From contig NZ_JAMYJR010000011.1 of NCBI RefSeq assembly GCF_024137025.1, positions 1 through 63,501 of the forward strand: a stretch of 63,501 nt of DNA. The letters are read 5' to 3'. Made by a program: the position numbers and the translations under genes. The notes under the pieces were generated by a model, which saw only the letters and a program-made list of their open reading frames with translations, was not told where the DNA came from and searched no databases. The DNA is from Paractinoplanes aksuensis. Its GTDB lineage: Bacteria > Actinomycetota > Actinomycetes > Mycobacteriales > Micromonosporaceae. Positions 44,795-53,046 of this stretch are shown here, piece after piece (position 1 is the stretch's first letter; each line of letters begins with the position of its first letter).

Positions 44795-44955
44795 CCTGTC
44801 TGGCTACCCCGTGAACGCACCGGAAAGCAAGACTTGAGGAAAACGAGCGCCGCAACCTGACCGCACCGGATCGGGCACTGGACGCGCACCGAACGACCCG
44901 CAATCTCTTCTCATGCCTGGCCGACAACGGCCGGACAGAGCGGGGGAGTGAAGAC

Positions 44956-46482
44956 GTGCGTCGTTCCAAGCTGAAGAAGTACTCGGTCCTGACCGCCGTG
45001 CTGGCGGGGGCCGCCGGCGTCACCGCCGCGAGCCCGGCCGACGCCGCGGCCGCGACGACGTTGAAGATCGCCGCGGGCGACGACGCGTACGTCTCGAGCG
45101 CCCGCACCGGCGTCGTCTTCGGCGCCGAGACCAAGCTGGTCGCCGGCGTCTCCGGCAAGGAGAACAAGACCGCGTTCCTCAAGTTCGCCGTTCCGGCCGG
45201 CACGAAGGTGGCCGGCGCCCGGCTCACCCTGACCACGCAGGCCTCGACGCCCAGCACGGTCGCCGTCCGCCAGGTCGCCAGTACCACCTGGACCGAGGGC
45301 AAGCTGACCGCCGCCAACGCCCCGGCCCTGGGCTCGGTGCTGCTGTCGGCCGTCCCCGGCGCGACCCTGAGCGTCGACCTCGGCAAGGTCGTCAAGGGCC
45401 CTGGCACGTACGCGTTCGCCCTGTCCTCGACCGGTGCTGCCGTGCGCTTCCACTCGGCCGAGGCCAAGAGCGGCGCCCCGGTCCTCGAGGTCACCACCGA
45501 CACCGACGTGTCGCCGCCCGTGCCCTCGAAGCCGGTGAACAACGGCAACTGTGTGACCGACGCGAAGCTCGTTCCGTCCTGTGGCGTGCTCTGGGGCGCC
45601 GCCGCCGGTGGCTTCACCGACACCCCGCGCGACCAGGCGCTGCGCGACTGGGAGAAGCTCAGCGGCCGCACCTCGACGATCTTCCACACGTACCACAAGG
45701 GTGACGAGGTCTTCCCGACCAAGTCCGAGATCGCGATGACCTCCGAGACCGCCAACCCCCGGGTGCTGCTGACCAACTGGAAGATCGCGTACGGCTCGTC
45801 GTGGGCCAAGGTCGCCCAGGGCCAGCAGGACAAGCGCATCGACGCCTTCGCCGCGCGGGCCAAGGCGTACGGCAAGAAGTTCTTCCTGGTTCTCAACCAC
45901 GAGCCCGAGAACGACGTCGTGGCCAAGGCCGGCTCCGGCTTCGAGGCCAAGGACTTCGCCGCGATGTACCGCCACACGATCCTGCGCCTGAAGGCTCAGG
46001 GCGTCACGAACGTCGTCAACGTCATGGCGTACATGGGTAACGAGAAGTGGATGGCGCAGAGCTGGTGGAAGGACCTGTACCCCGGTGACGACGTCGTCGA
46101 CTGGATGGGTCTCGACTCGTACGTGAGCGCCGAGCCCGGCTACTACCACTACGGCAAGTTCAACGACCTGCTCGACCGCGCGCCCACCGGTGGCGGCACC
46201 AACTGGTACGACTGGGCCACCACCAAGCACGCCAGCAAGCCGATCATGGTTGCCGAGTGGGGCGCCTACCACCGTGTCGGCAAGATCGCCGACAAGGCTC
46301 CGGTCTACAACAGCGTGCTGCCCGAGCTGGCCAAGCGTAAGGCCATCAAGGCGATCGTGTACTTCGACACCAAGAAGGACGACGAGGGCGACCGCGACAT
46401 CAGCATCAACAGCACCGCCACCGCGCTGACCGCGTTCAAGAAGCTCGCGGCCGACCCGATCTTCAAGGTCAAGCTGGGCTGA
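44956..46482 (+). CDS. Secreted GH26-like glycoside hydrolase with N-terminal DNRLRE-type domain
   Basis: 508 residues. The GTG start has GGGGGAG eight bases upstream; the signal peptide ends at ADA-AA. Residues about 35-185 form a beta-sandwich like DNRLRE/CBM96 domains (DDAYVSSARTGVVFGAETKLVAG ... TAFLKFAVPAGTKVAGARLTL). The catalytic domain (about 200-508) is GH26-like: acid/base E316 in LNHEPEND and nucleophile E434 in VAEWGAYH, with WMGLDSYVS between. Probable beta-mannanase or related hemicellulase; the substrate is not proven. A weak hairpin (46503-46520) follows the stop. Confidence 0.88.
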   Translation: MRRSKLKKYSVLTAVLAGAAGVTAASPADAAAATTLKIAAGDDAYVSSARTGVVFGAETKLVAGVSGKENKTAFLKFAVPAGTKVAGARLTLTTQASTPSTVAVRQVASTTWTEGKLTAANAPALGSVLLSAVPGATLSVDLGKVVKGPGTYAFALSSTGAAVRFHSAEAKSGAPVLEVTTDTDVSPPVPSKPVNNGNCVTDAKLVPSCGVLWGAAAGGFTDTPRDQALRDWEKLSGRTSTIFHTYHKGDEVFPTKSEIAMTSETANPRVLLTNWKIAYGSSWAKVAQGQQDKRIDAFAARAKAYGKKFFLVLNHEPENDVVAKAGSGFEAKDFAAMYRHTILRLKAQGVTNVVNVMAYMGNEKWMAQSWWKDLYPGDDVVDWMGLDSYVSAEPGYYHYGKFNDLLDRAPTGGGTNWYDWATTKHASKPIMVAEWGAYHRVGKIADKAPVYNSVLPELAKRKAIKAIVYFDTKKDDEGDRDISINSTATALTAFKKLAADPIFKVKLG

Positions 46483-46630
46483 ACTGGAGTGACAAGCGTT
46501 TCCCACGACGGTGTTCGTGGTTCGTGACACATCTTGTTCATCTGCGTTGGGCTTCCGGACCGGTGGAATTTCCCTATCGTTAACGCGTGGCGCCGACCTG
46601 GGCGCCTATGACGTTGATGGGAGGTCCACC

Positions 46631-46690
46631 ATGGCGAAGAAGTCCAAGAAGGACAAGAAAAAGGACAAGAAGAACAAGAAGAAGAAGTGA
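46631..46690 (+). CDS. Lysine-rich 19-residue microprotein
   Basis: The complete frame encodes MAKKSKKDKKKDKKNKKKK: 14 of 19 residues are lysine, with two aspartates and one asparagine. GGGAGG at 46619-46624 lies six bases before the ATG, an ideal ribosome site. TATCGT at 46575-46580 is a candidate -10, giving a leader of about 45 bases with a GGCGCC-type hairpin. A strong hairpin followed by a T-rich stretch lies 15 bases past the stop. So the unit has promoter, ribosome site, frame and terminator of its own. Codon use (AAG almost throughout) fits a high-GC host. No family is known to me. Possible roles include binding of RNA, DNA or acidic polymers, or a leader peptide sensing lysyl-tRNA supply. 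Confidence 0.7.
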   Translation: MAKKSKKDKKKDKKNKKKK

Positions 46691-46705
46691 TCTGACTTCT
46701 TGTCG

Positions 46706-46746
46706 CTGCGGCGGTTCTCCTGCGGGAGGGCCGCCGCAGTCATTTT
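46706..46746 (+). terminator. Terminator of the lysine-rich microprotein gene
   Basis: CTGCGGCGG (46706-46714) pairs with CCGCCGCAG (46731-46739), with an inner CTCC/GGAG pair, and is followed by TCATTTTCTC. It is the most classical intrinsic terminator in this part of the window. Confidence 0.8.
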
Positions 46747-46805
46747 CTCAGGTGGCCGCGCCTGATTCCGATTCTGCTGGCATGCATGACGGGAAGGGGG
46801 ACCTG

Positions 46806-49388
46806 ATGACGTCCGGCGCCGCACTCCCGGCCGTCATCCTGCTGTCCGCCGTCGTGCTGGGTGTCACGGCGCCGGCTGCGGTGATCGGGGTGCTCACGAT
46901 CCTGGTCACGACCGCGCTCGCCGTGGCCTGCGTCGTCGTCGCGCGGCGCCGCACCGGCGCGGTCCGGATGGCCTGGGTCGCCCTGGCCGTGGGCATCATG
47001 GCCAGCCTGACCGGGACCGGACGGCTGGCGCTGGTCGGCCTGACCGCCCTGTGCCTGTTCGCCATCCCGTCGCCCCGGGGGACCAGCCGCCTGACCCGGC
47101 TCCGTACCGCGATCGACATTCTGCTCATCGGCTTCTCGCTGTTCGTGATGTCGTACAACGTCGTGATCCAGCCGGCCCTGGCCGCCGGCCGGGACGACGC
47201 GTTCGTGCGTCCGGTGGCCGATGTGCTGCTGGCCACGGTCGCGCTGGCCGCCCTCGCCCGATGGACCGCGCACTACCCGGGCTCGCGGGCGCTCGCGCCG
47301 GTCTGCCTGGGTCTGGTCACGATGGCGGTCGCCGACAGCGCGGCCGTCCGGGCCGCCACCGGTGGAATCGGGGCGTCGCCGGCCGACGCCGGGTGGTGCG
47401 CCGGGCTCGGGCTGATCCTGCTGGCCACCGTGCGCGCGTTGCGTAGTCCGCTCGCCACTTACACGCCGCACGACCAGGCGCGCACGGTCCGCTGGTCGGT
47501 GGGCGTCGTTCTGCCGTACGCGGTGGTGGTTCTCAGTCTCGTCGTGGGCGCCCTCTGGATGTCCCAGGGTGGCCGCCCGACGCCCGTCGGCACCTGGTGC
47601 CGTTTCATCTGCATCCTGCTGATCGTGCTGCGCGGCGTTCTGCTCTCGCACGACAACAAGCAGCTCGCCCGGCGGCTCGAGGACCGGGTCACCGCTCGTA
47701 CGGCCGAGTTGACCACCCGCGAACAGCACTTCCGCGCGCTCGTCGAGCAGAGTTCCGAGTCGCTCGCGATCCTCGAGGCCGACTCGACCGTCCGCTATCA
47801 GAGCTCGTCGGTCGAGCGGATCTTCGGCTTCCCCCTGTCGACGCTCGTCGGTCACCGGCTGGTCGACGTCGTCGGGCGCAAGGCGGCGCCGCAGATCCAG
47901 GCCGCGATCGACGAGGTCATGGGCCGGCCCGGCGGGACGACGACGATCGAGGTACGGCTGCCGCACGAGGACGGCAGCCGCCGCCTGTCCGAGATGATCA
48001 TTACGAACAAGCTCGACGACCCGTACATCCGTGGCCTGGTCTTCAACACCAAGGACGTGAGCGAGGCCCGGCAGCTGCAGGACCAGCTGCGCCACGACGC
48101 CTACCACGACGCGCTGACCGGGCTCGAGAACCGTGCCCTGTTCCGCGAGCGGCTGGCGACAGCAGTCGACGAGCAGGACATCGCCGAACACGTGTCGGTG
48201 CTCTTCCTCGACCTGGACGGCTTCAAAGAGGTAAACGACAGCCTCGGTCACGCGGCCGGCGACCAGTTGCTGGTGCAGGTCGCGGCCCGGCTGCTGCACG
48301 CGGTGCCGGCGCCGCACACGGTGGCCCGCCTCGGCGGCGACGAGTTCGCCGTGATCGTGGCCTCGCCTGACGCCCGGACCGACGCCGAGGCGCTGGCCAT
48401 CCGCATCCTCGAACACCTCGACGAGCCGTTCCTGGTCGACGGCCGCGAACTGCACGTGGGGGCGGGCATCGGCATCGCCTCGGCCGCCGACGCCAGCGAC
48501 ATCCAGCAGCTGCAGCGCAACGCCGACCTGGCCATGTACAAGGCCAAGGACGCGGGCGGCGGCGTGTACGCGGCCTACCACCCGAACATGCACGACGCGC
48601 TCATGCAACGGCTGTCGCTCGCCGACGACCTGCGGCTGGCCCTCGAACGCGACGAGCTCGTGCTGCATTACCAACCGACTGTCGACTTGTCCGACAATAC
48701 GATCGTCGGCTTCGAGGCCCTGGTCCGCTGGAACCACCCGACCCGCGGCCTGGTGCCCCCGCTCGAGTTCATCGGCGTGGCCGAGTCGACCGGGCTGATC
48801 GTGCCGCTCGGCCGCTGGGTGCTGGCCGAGGCGTGCCACCAGGCGGTGGCCTGGGGCCGCCCGTTGAAGATGGCCGTCAACGTGTCGGTGCGCCAGTTCG
48901 AGGCAGGCGACCTGGCGGCGACAGTGGCCGAGGTGCTGACCGAGACCGGCATGCCGGCCGACCAGCTGTGCCTCGAGATGACCGAAAGTGTGCTGCTCAC
49001 CGACACCGACGAGAACCTCGCCCGCATCGTCAGCCTGAAGGCGCTCGGCGTCATGCTGGCCATGGACGATTTCGGTACGGGATACTCGTCGCTGGCCTAC
49101 CTGCGGCGCTTCCCCATGGACGTCCTGAAGATCGACCGCTCGTTCGTGGACCGCCTGGGCAGCGGCGACGCCGAGGACGAAACACTGGTGCACACGATCG
49201 TCCGCCTGGGCCAGCGCTTCGGCATGCGAACGGTCGCCGAGGGCATCGAGAACGCGTCCCAGGTAGCAATCCTGCGCGAAATGTCGTGCGACCACGGCCA
49301 GGGCTACTTCCTCTCCCGCCCTGTGCCGGCGGCCGAGGCCGGCCGCCTGCTCGAAACCGGCCTGCCCACCCTGGCTGCCACGAACTGA
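46806..49388 (+). CDS. Membrane PAS-GGDEF-EAL protein (cyclic di-GMP turnover)
   Basis: 860 residues. ATG 46806 is chosen for its AAGGGGG ribosome site; ATG 46782 is also in frame. About nine membrane helices fill residues 1-290. A PAS domain (about 315-425: EQHFRALVEQSSESLAILEADSTVRYQSSSVERIFGFP) is followed by GGDEF (active motif RLGGDEFAV, residues 510-514) and EAL (GFEALVRWNHP with E637, then ECLEMTESVLL-like, AMDDFGTGYSSLAYL, and VKIDRSFV-like). Both catalytic motifs are intact, so it could make and break cyclic di-GMP. The N-terminal helices and PAS domain are the sensor; the ligand is unknown. Confidence 0.93.
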   Translation: MTSGAALPAVILLSAVVLGVTAPAAVIGVLTILVTTALAVACVVVARRRTGAVRMAWVALAVGIMASLTGTGRLALVGLTALCLFAIPSPRGTSRLTRLRTAIDILLIGFSLFVMSYNVVIQPALAAGRDDAFVRPVADVLLATVALAALARWTAHYPGSRALAPVCLGLVTMAVADSAAVRAATGGIGASPADAGWCAGLGLILLATVRALRSPLATYTPHDQARTVRWSVGVVLPYAVVVLSLVVGALWMSQGGRPTPVGTWCRFICILLIVLRGVLLSHDNKQLARRLEDRVTARTAELTTREQHFRALVEQSSESLAILEADSTVRYQSSSVERIFGFPLSTLVGHRLVDVVGRKAAPQIQAAIDEVMGRPGGTTTIEVRLPHEDGSRRLSEMIITNKLDDPYIRGLVFNTKDVSEARQLQDQLRHDAYHDALTGLENRALFRERLATAVDEQDIAEHVSVLFLDLDGFKEVNDSLGHAAGDQLLVQVAARLLHAVPAPHTVARLGGDEFAVIVASPDARTDAEALAIRILEHLDEPFLVDGRELHVGAGIGIASAADASDIQQLQRNADLAMYKAKDAGGGVYAAYHPNMHDALMQRLSLADDLRLALERDELVLHYQPTVDLSDNTIVGFEALVRWNHPTRGLVPPLEFIGVAESTGLIVPLGRWVLAEACHQAVAWGRPLKMAVNVSVRQFEAGDLAATVAEVLTETGMPADQLCLEMTESVLLTDTDENLARIVSLKALGVMLAMDDFGTGYSSLAYLRRFPMDVLKIDRSFVDRLGSGDAEDETLVHTIVRLGQRFGMRTVAEGIENASQVAILREMSCDHGQGYFLSRPVPAAEAGRLLETGLPTLAATN

Positions 49389-49497
49389 CTTTTTCTGTAC
49401 GAGCCATCGCGCCCACGGCGCAGGCAGTGCGAACAGAAATCAGCAACGGGCGAATCCACCCGGCTCCACCCGCCCCGCCAACCGATGGATTGGGGGT

Positions 49498-49670
49498 GCG
49501 CGGCTTTGGCGGGCCCCCGCCGTCCCGCGGTTTAATTGTTCGGCTTGGAAGCGAAGTTTCCGAGTGCCCGTTGGTGGGGCCGTGCGGCTTTGGCGGGCCT
49601 CCATCGACCTGTCGGTGTGATTGTTCGGCTGGGAGGCGACGTTTCCGCGGGCCTGGTTGGTGGGGCTGCT
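49498..49670. repeat. 84-bp tandem repeat, two copies plus a degenerate third
   Basis: The block starting GTGCGGCTTTGGCGGGCC and ending in TTGGTGGGGC occurs at about 49498-49581 and 49582-49665 (CGGCTTTGGCGGGCC anchors at 49501 and 49585), with shared internal patches ATTGTTCGGCT and GTTTCCG. A third, decayed unit appears to begin near 49670 (CGGCTTCACTC). The frame is not conserved, so this is not a protein repeat. It lies in a 744-base gene-free stretch (49389-50132); no other feature is supported there apart from the low-complexity block. Confidence 0.7.
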
Positions 49671-49933
49671 CGGCTTCACTCTTTTTGGCGGTGTGGTCGT
49701 TGGCTGCGGCGGATCTCTCTCCAGCCGATAGCGGCAGTGGGGTCAGAGGCCTTCTACCGGTCGTCGGTGTGATCGTCTGCGAGCCGCAGCATTGGCGCGG
49801 AACTTCGCAGTCGAACCGCTCGGCGCGTTCGGGCGTCGCTCGATCGGGCGGCCTGGGTGGGTTCGGTGTTTCGTGACCCGGCCTTCGGGGATGCGCGACA
49901 AATCCCCGCGTCCTGGCGGGACGCGGGGACCGT

Positions 49934-50111
49934 TGCGGCGGTGCGGCGGTGCGGCGGTGCGGCGGTGCGGCGGTGGCGGCGGTGGCGGCGGTGCGGTGCG
50001 TGCGGTGGGGTGTTTCGGGGCGGGGGGGGGGGGGGGGGGGGTGGGGGGGGGGGGCCCCCCCCCCGGGGGGGGGGGGGGGCGGCCCCCGGGGGGCCCCCCC
50101 CCCCGCCCCCA
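49934..50111. other. GCGGCGGT microsatellite and G/C homopolymer block, possible assembly artefact
   Basis: GCGGCGGT or GCGGCGGTG repeats about seven times (49934-50000). From about 50016 to 50111 the sequence is almost purely runs of G and C, including a run of more than 20 G. Such runs are rare in finished genomes and are typical of unresolved or mis-called joins. It ends 20 bases before the left end of an insertion sequence. Treat sequence and length here as unreliable. Confidence 0.6.
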
Positions 50112-50196
50112 AACCTCGGGTCGCTTGCGATGTGAGTTCCCCCCGGTTTCCGGGAGCTTCTCAGACATGATCGACTGATCATGGGAGGAAGCATCT

Positions 50197-50508
50197 GTGG
50201 CCGCACCGAAGAAGTACCCCGACGAGCTGCGAGCACGTGCTGTGCGCTTGTATCGCGAGTCGGAGCCGAAGCCGACGATCCGGCGGCTGGCCGAGCAGCT
50301 GAACGTGCATCACGAAGCGCTCAGGAACTGGATTCGCCAGGCCGAGGCCGACGCCGGTGAACGCCATGACCGGCCGAGCACCGATCTGCTGGAGGAGAAC
50401 CGCCGGCTGGCCAGGGAGAACGCCGAACTGCGCCGGGCCAACGAGATCCTCAAGGCCGCGAGCGCGTATTTCGCGGCGGAGCTCGACCCGACCCGGCGAC
50501 GGTCATGA
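50197..50508 (+). CDS. IS3-family transposase OrfA
   Basis: A 103-residue DNA-binding subunit: KKYPDELRARAVRLYRESEPKPTIRRLAEQLNVHHEALRNWIRQAE is the HTH_Tnp_1 helix-turn-helix, followed by a leucine-zipper helix (LLEENRRLARENAELRRANEILKAASAYFAAELD). The GTG start has GGAGGA upstream. Its end overlaps the orfB start by four bases (ATGA), the normal IS3 arrangement for making a fused OrfAB. Confidence 0.93.
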   Translation: MAAPKKYPDELRARAVRLYRESEPKPTIRRLAEQLNVHHEALRNWIRQAEADAGERHDRPSTDLLEENRRLARENAELRRANEILKAASAYFAAELDPTRRRS

Positions 50509-51414
50509 CGTTCATCGACGAACACCGTGATCGCTTCGCGGTCGCGCTCCTGCTACGGGTCCTCAACATCGCCGAATCGACCTACTACGCCTGGCGCAAG
50601 CAGGCCGAACAGCCCTGTGACCGCGACCTGGTAGACCTCGGCCTGCTCACCGGCATCCACGAGATCTGGGAGGCCTCCGGCCACACCTACGGCGCCGACC
50701 GGGTGCACCGGCAGCTACGCCGCGACGGCATCCGGGTCGGCCGCAAACGCGTCGAGCGGCTGATGGCATCCCAGCCCCGGCGCGTTCCTGCGCCGGGGCT
50801 GGCGCGGCGGCTCAACGAGACAGGACCCGCGGCACACGCCGGCGCCGGATCTGGTCAACCGCCAGTTCACCGCGGACCGGCCGAACCGGCTCTGGGTCGC
50901 CGACGCCACCCGCATCCCCACCGGTGAGGGGGTGTTCTGGCTGGCCGCCGTCCGTGACGTGTTCTCCCGCCGCATCGTCGGGTGGAAGACTTCGAACCGG
51001 TGTGACACCGATCTGATTCTGGCCGCCCTCGAATACGGCATCTGGTCACGTGATGTCCGTGACGGCGACCTGATCCACCACTCGGACAGAGGCTCGAACT
51101 ACACGAGCTTTCGTCTCTCGGAACGCCTACGGGACAACGGAATCCTGCCCTCGATGGGCTCGGTCGGCGACTCCTACGACAACGCGCTGATGGAGAACTT
51201 CTGGTCCACCCTGAAGATCGAACTCGTCTACCGGACAAGCTGGCGGACACGCGACGAAGCCGAGAACGCGATCTTCGAATACATCGACGGCTGGTACAAC
51301 ACCCGCCGCATCCAACGCGAACTCGGCTACCTCAGCCCGGACGAATACGAGACCGCCTGGCACGCTCAGACCGAGCCAGATAACCTCACGCCTGCCCCGA
51401 CCGGAGCCAGGTAA
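50505..51414 (+). pseudogene. IS3-family transposase OrfB, frameshifted
   Basis: The N-terminal part (MTFIDEHRDRFAVALLLRVLNIAESTYYAWR ... VGRKRVERLM) is in one frame; from about 50785 the homologous protein continues in the next frame as AFLRRGWRGGSTRQDPRH, then DLVNRQF, NRLWVADATRIPTGEGVFWLAAVRDVFSRRIVGWK, with the shift in a GC-rich stretch near 50775-50790. The DDE residues survive (ADAT, HHSDRGSNY, NALMENFWSTLKIE), so damage is limited to the frameshift. Unless recoded or a base-call error, the element is inactive. Confidence 0.85.
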
Positions 51415-51507
51415 CCCCCGCTCCCGGAATCCGGGGGAAGCTCATCGTCATGGCGGCAACGTTCGGCCGCGCCCCTACGGCCGGTCTGTGGCCCGGCTGT
51501 GCGCGCT

Positions 51508-52320
51508 CTATGAGACCAGTCGCTCGGCGGCGGACCACAGTTCGTCCTCGCGGGCCTCGTCGTAGGACTCGTCGGACGAGCGCGTGACCGTGGAACGGTC
51601 GATGTAGCTGCCGGCGGGCGCGGAGAGCGGTCCCGTAGCGGCGGCGGCCAGCTGCGCTCCGGCCCGTTCAGCCGTGTTGACCCCGGGGATCAGTGGGAAC
51701 ACCCGCCGGAAGAGCACGTTGCCGATCCGGTCGGCCCGGACGAGTCCGGTGCCCGGGGTGAAGGAAGGGTTCCATGTGTACGCATCGACGCCGCGCCGGG
51801 CCAGCGCGTGCACGAGATACAGCACCCCCAGCTTGCTGTCCGCGTAGGCGCCCCGCCCGCTGCGTCCCGGGTTGGGCCGGGCCAGCTGGTCGGGCGAGGT
51901 CCAGCGGGGCGCCGGCACCAGCCCGAGGTTGTGCCGGAAGTCGCCGAAGTGGGCGTCGCTGCCGGTGATCACGACTCGGGCCCGGTCGGTCAGCGGCACG
52001 AGCCGCAGCAGCAGGTGGTGGGCGAGCACGTTGACCGCGAACGTCGTCTCGTAGCCGTCCGTGGTCGTGGTCGTCGTGTTGGTGAGCTGGATGCCGGCGT
52101 TGCCCACGTAGCCGTCGACCGGCTCGCTGATCTGCGCGGCCGCCTTCCGGAGGCTGTCGAGCGAGGTCAGGTCGGCCCGCAGCACGGTCGTGCGGGGCAG
52201 GTCGGGCTGCTCGCCGCGGGCCAGGACGATCAGCCGCAGCGTCGGGTCGGCGTCGAGCATGTGCCGGGCGGCGTGCAGGCCGATGCCGCGGCTGGCGCCG
52301 TTCATGAGGATCGTGGGCAT
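51508..52320 (-). CDS. Short-chain dehydrogenase/reductase
   Basis: 270 residues from the ATG at 52320, with AGGAGG just upstream. Cofactor motif MNGASRGIG, NAG in VGNAGIQL, the serine in VITGSDAHFG and YADSK for YxxxK: all catalytic residues are present. The long loop after the serine (HFGDFRHNLGLVPAPRWTSPDQLARPNPG) resembles WW-oxidoreductase/retinol-dehydrogenase-like SDRs. It diverges from a TetR gene over a region with GGTACTCAGTACC-type operators. Confidence 0.9.
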   Translation of the reverse strand: MPTILMNGASRGIGLHAARHMLDADPTLRLIVLARGEQPDLPRTTVLRADLTSLDSLRKAAAQISEPVDGYVGNAGIQLTNTTTTTTDGYETTFAVNVLAHHLLLRLVPLTDRARVVITGSDAHFGDFRHNLGLVPAPRWTSPDQLARPNPGRSGRGAYADSKLGVLYLVHALARRGVDAYTWNPSFTPGTGLVRADRIGNVLFRRVFPLIPGVNTAERAGAQLAAAATGPLSAPAGSYIDRSTVTRSSDESYDEAREDELWSAAERLVS

Positions 52321-52338
52321 GATGCCTCCTAGCGAATT

Positions 52339-52398
52339 GGTACTCGGTTCGAACTGGTACTCAGTACCGTAACGGACTCGGTACCACTCCGCTAGAGT
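52339..52398. promoter_or_regulatory. Operator and leaderless -10 between SDR and TetR genes
   Basis: GGTACTCAGTACC (52356-52368) is a perfect 13-base dyad. Related half-matches GGTACTCGGTTC (52339-52350) and ACTCGGTACC (52376-52385) flank it. TAGAGT at 52393-52398 lies seven bases before the TetR ATG and there is no ribosome site, so the TetR message is probably leaderless. Confidence 0.7.
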
Positions 52399-52405
52399 GA
52401 GAGGC

Positions 52406-52990
52406 ATGACCCTGCGCGAACGCAAGCAACAGCAGGCCCGCGAGCAGATCGTCGAGGCGGCGTTCGCCCTGTTCGCCGAGCGCGGGTTCGCTCAGGTCTC
52501 GGTCACCGACATCGCCGGCCGGGCCCAGGTCGGGCGCACGACGTTCTTCCGCTACTTCGGCGACAAGCAAGAGGTGCTGTTCGCCGACGAGCAACGCCTG
52601 ATCGACGAGTTCTCGTCGGCGTCCGCGAGCGACGCCCCCGCCCCCCGTGACCTGGCCGGCGCGCTGCTGCAGCTGTGGGGCCTGGCGTACGAGAAGCGCG
52701 AGGTCGTGATCGGTGATCGCGCTAGTTTTTCCGTACGCCAGCAATTGATCTCTTCGGTGCCGGAGCTGCAGGACAGAGCGGCCCGCAAGATGCAACGCAT
52801 CGCCGAGGCCCTCGAACGGGTTCTTCTCGCGCGTGGGGCCGACCCGGACACAGCCCTGCTCGCCTCGCAAGTCGGGATCGCGTGTTTCCGTGTGGCGCTG
52901 CAGACAGCAGGGCAGGATCCGGAGAAGGTGATGCCCGTCATGGAACGCGTCGTTCGCCAAGTGATCTCCACGGCGTCGCCGGTGCCCTGA
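52406..52990 (+). CDS. TetR-family transcriptional regulator
   Basis: 194 residues. Helix-turn-helix region: [54 protein letters not shown]. The C-terminal ligand domain has no family I can name. It is divergent from the SDR gene with shared dyads between them, so it probably represses both. An in-frame ATG at 52397 is possible but sits next to the -10 element. Confidence 0.93.
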   Translation: MTLRERKQQQAREQIVEAAFALFAERGFAQVSVTDIAGRAQVGRTTFFRYFGDKQEVLFADEQRLIDEFSSASASDAPAPRDLAGALLQLWGLAYEKREVVIGDRASFSVRQQLISSVPELQDRAARKMQRIAEALERVLLARGADPDTALLASQVGIACFRVALQTAGQDPEKVMPVMERVVRQVISTASPVP

Positions 52991-53046
52991 CACGATTCGT
53001 GCCAGGATTAGGCCGAGAGTCCGGGTTCGAGGAAGAGACTGGAAAA

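Larger units (their letters stand above)
50133..51444 (+). mobile_element. IS3-family insertion sequence with frameshifted orfB
   Basis: Terminal inverted repeats: left 50133-50157 (TGAGTTCCCCCCGGTTTCC...), right 51420-51444, whose complement reads TGAGCTTCCCCCGGATTCC..., about 22 of 25 positions alike. Length 1312 bases, standard for IS3. It contains orfA and an orfB interrupted by a frameshift. No clear target duplication flanks it; the left flank is a doubtful homopolymer block. Confidence 0.88.

Noticed and set aside
46740..49295. 851-codon minus-strand frame antisense to the GGDEF-EAL gene
   Set aside because: The plus-strand protein has intact PAS, GGDEF and EAL motifs; the antisense frame is a codon-bias shadow.
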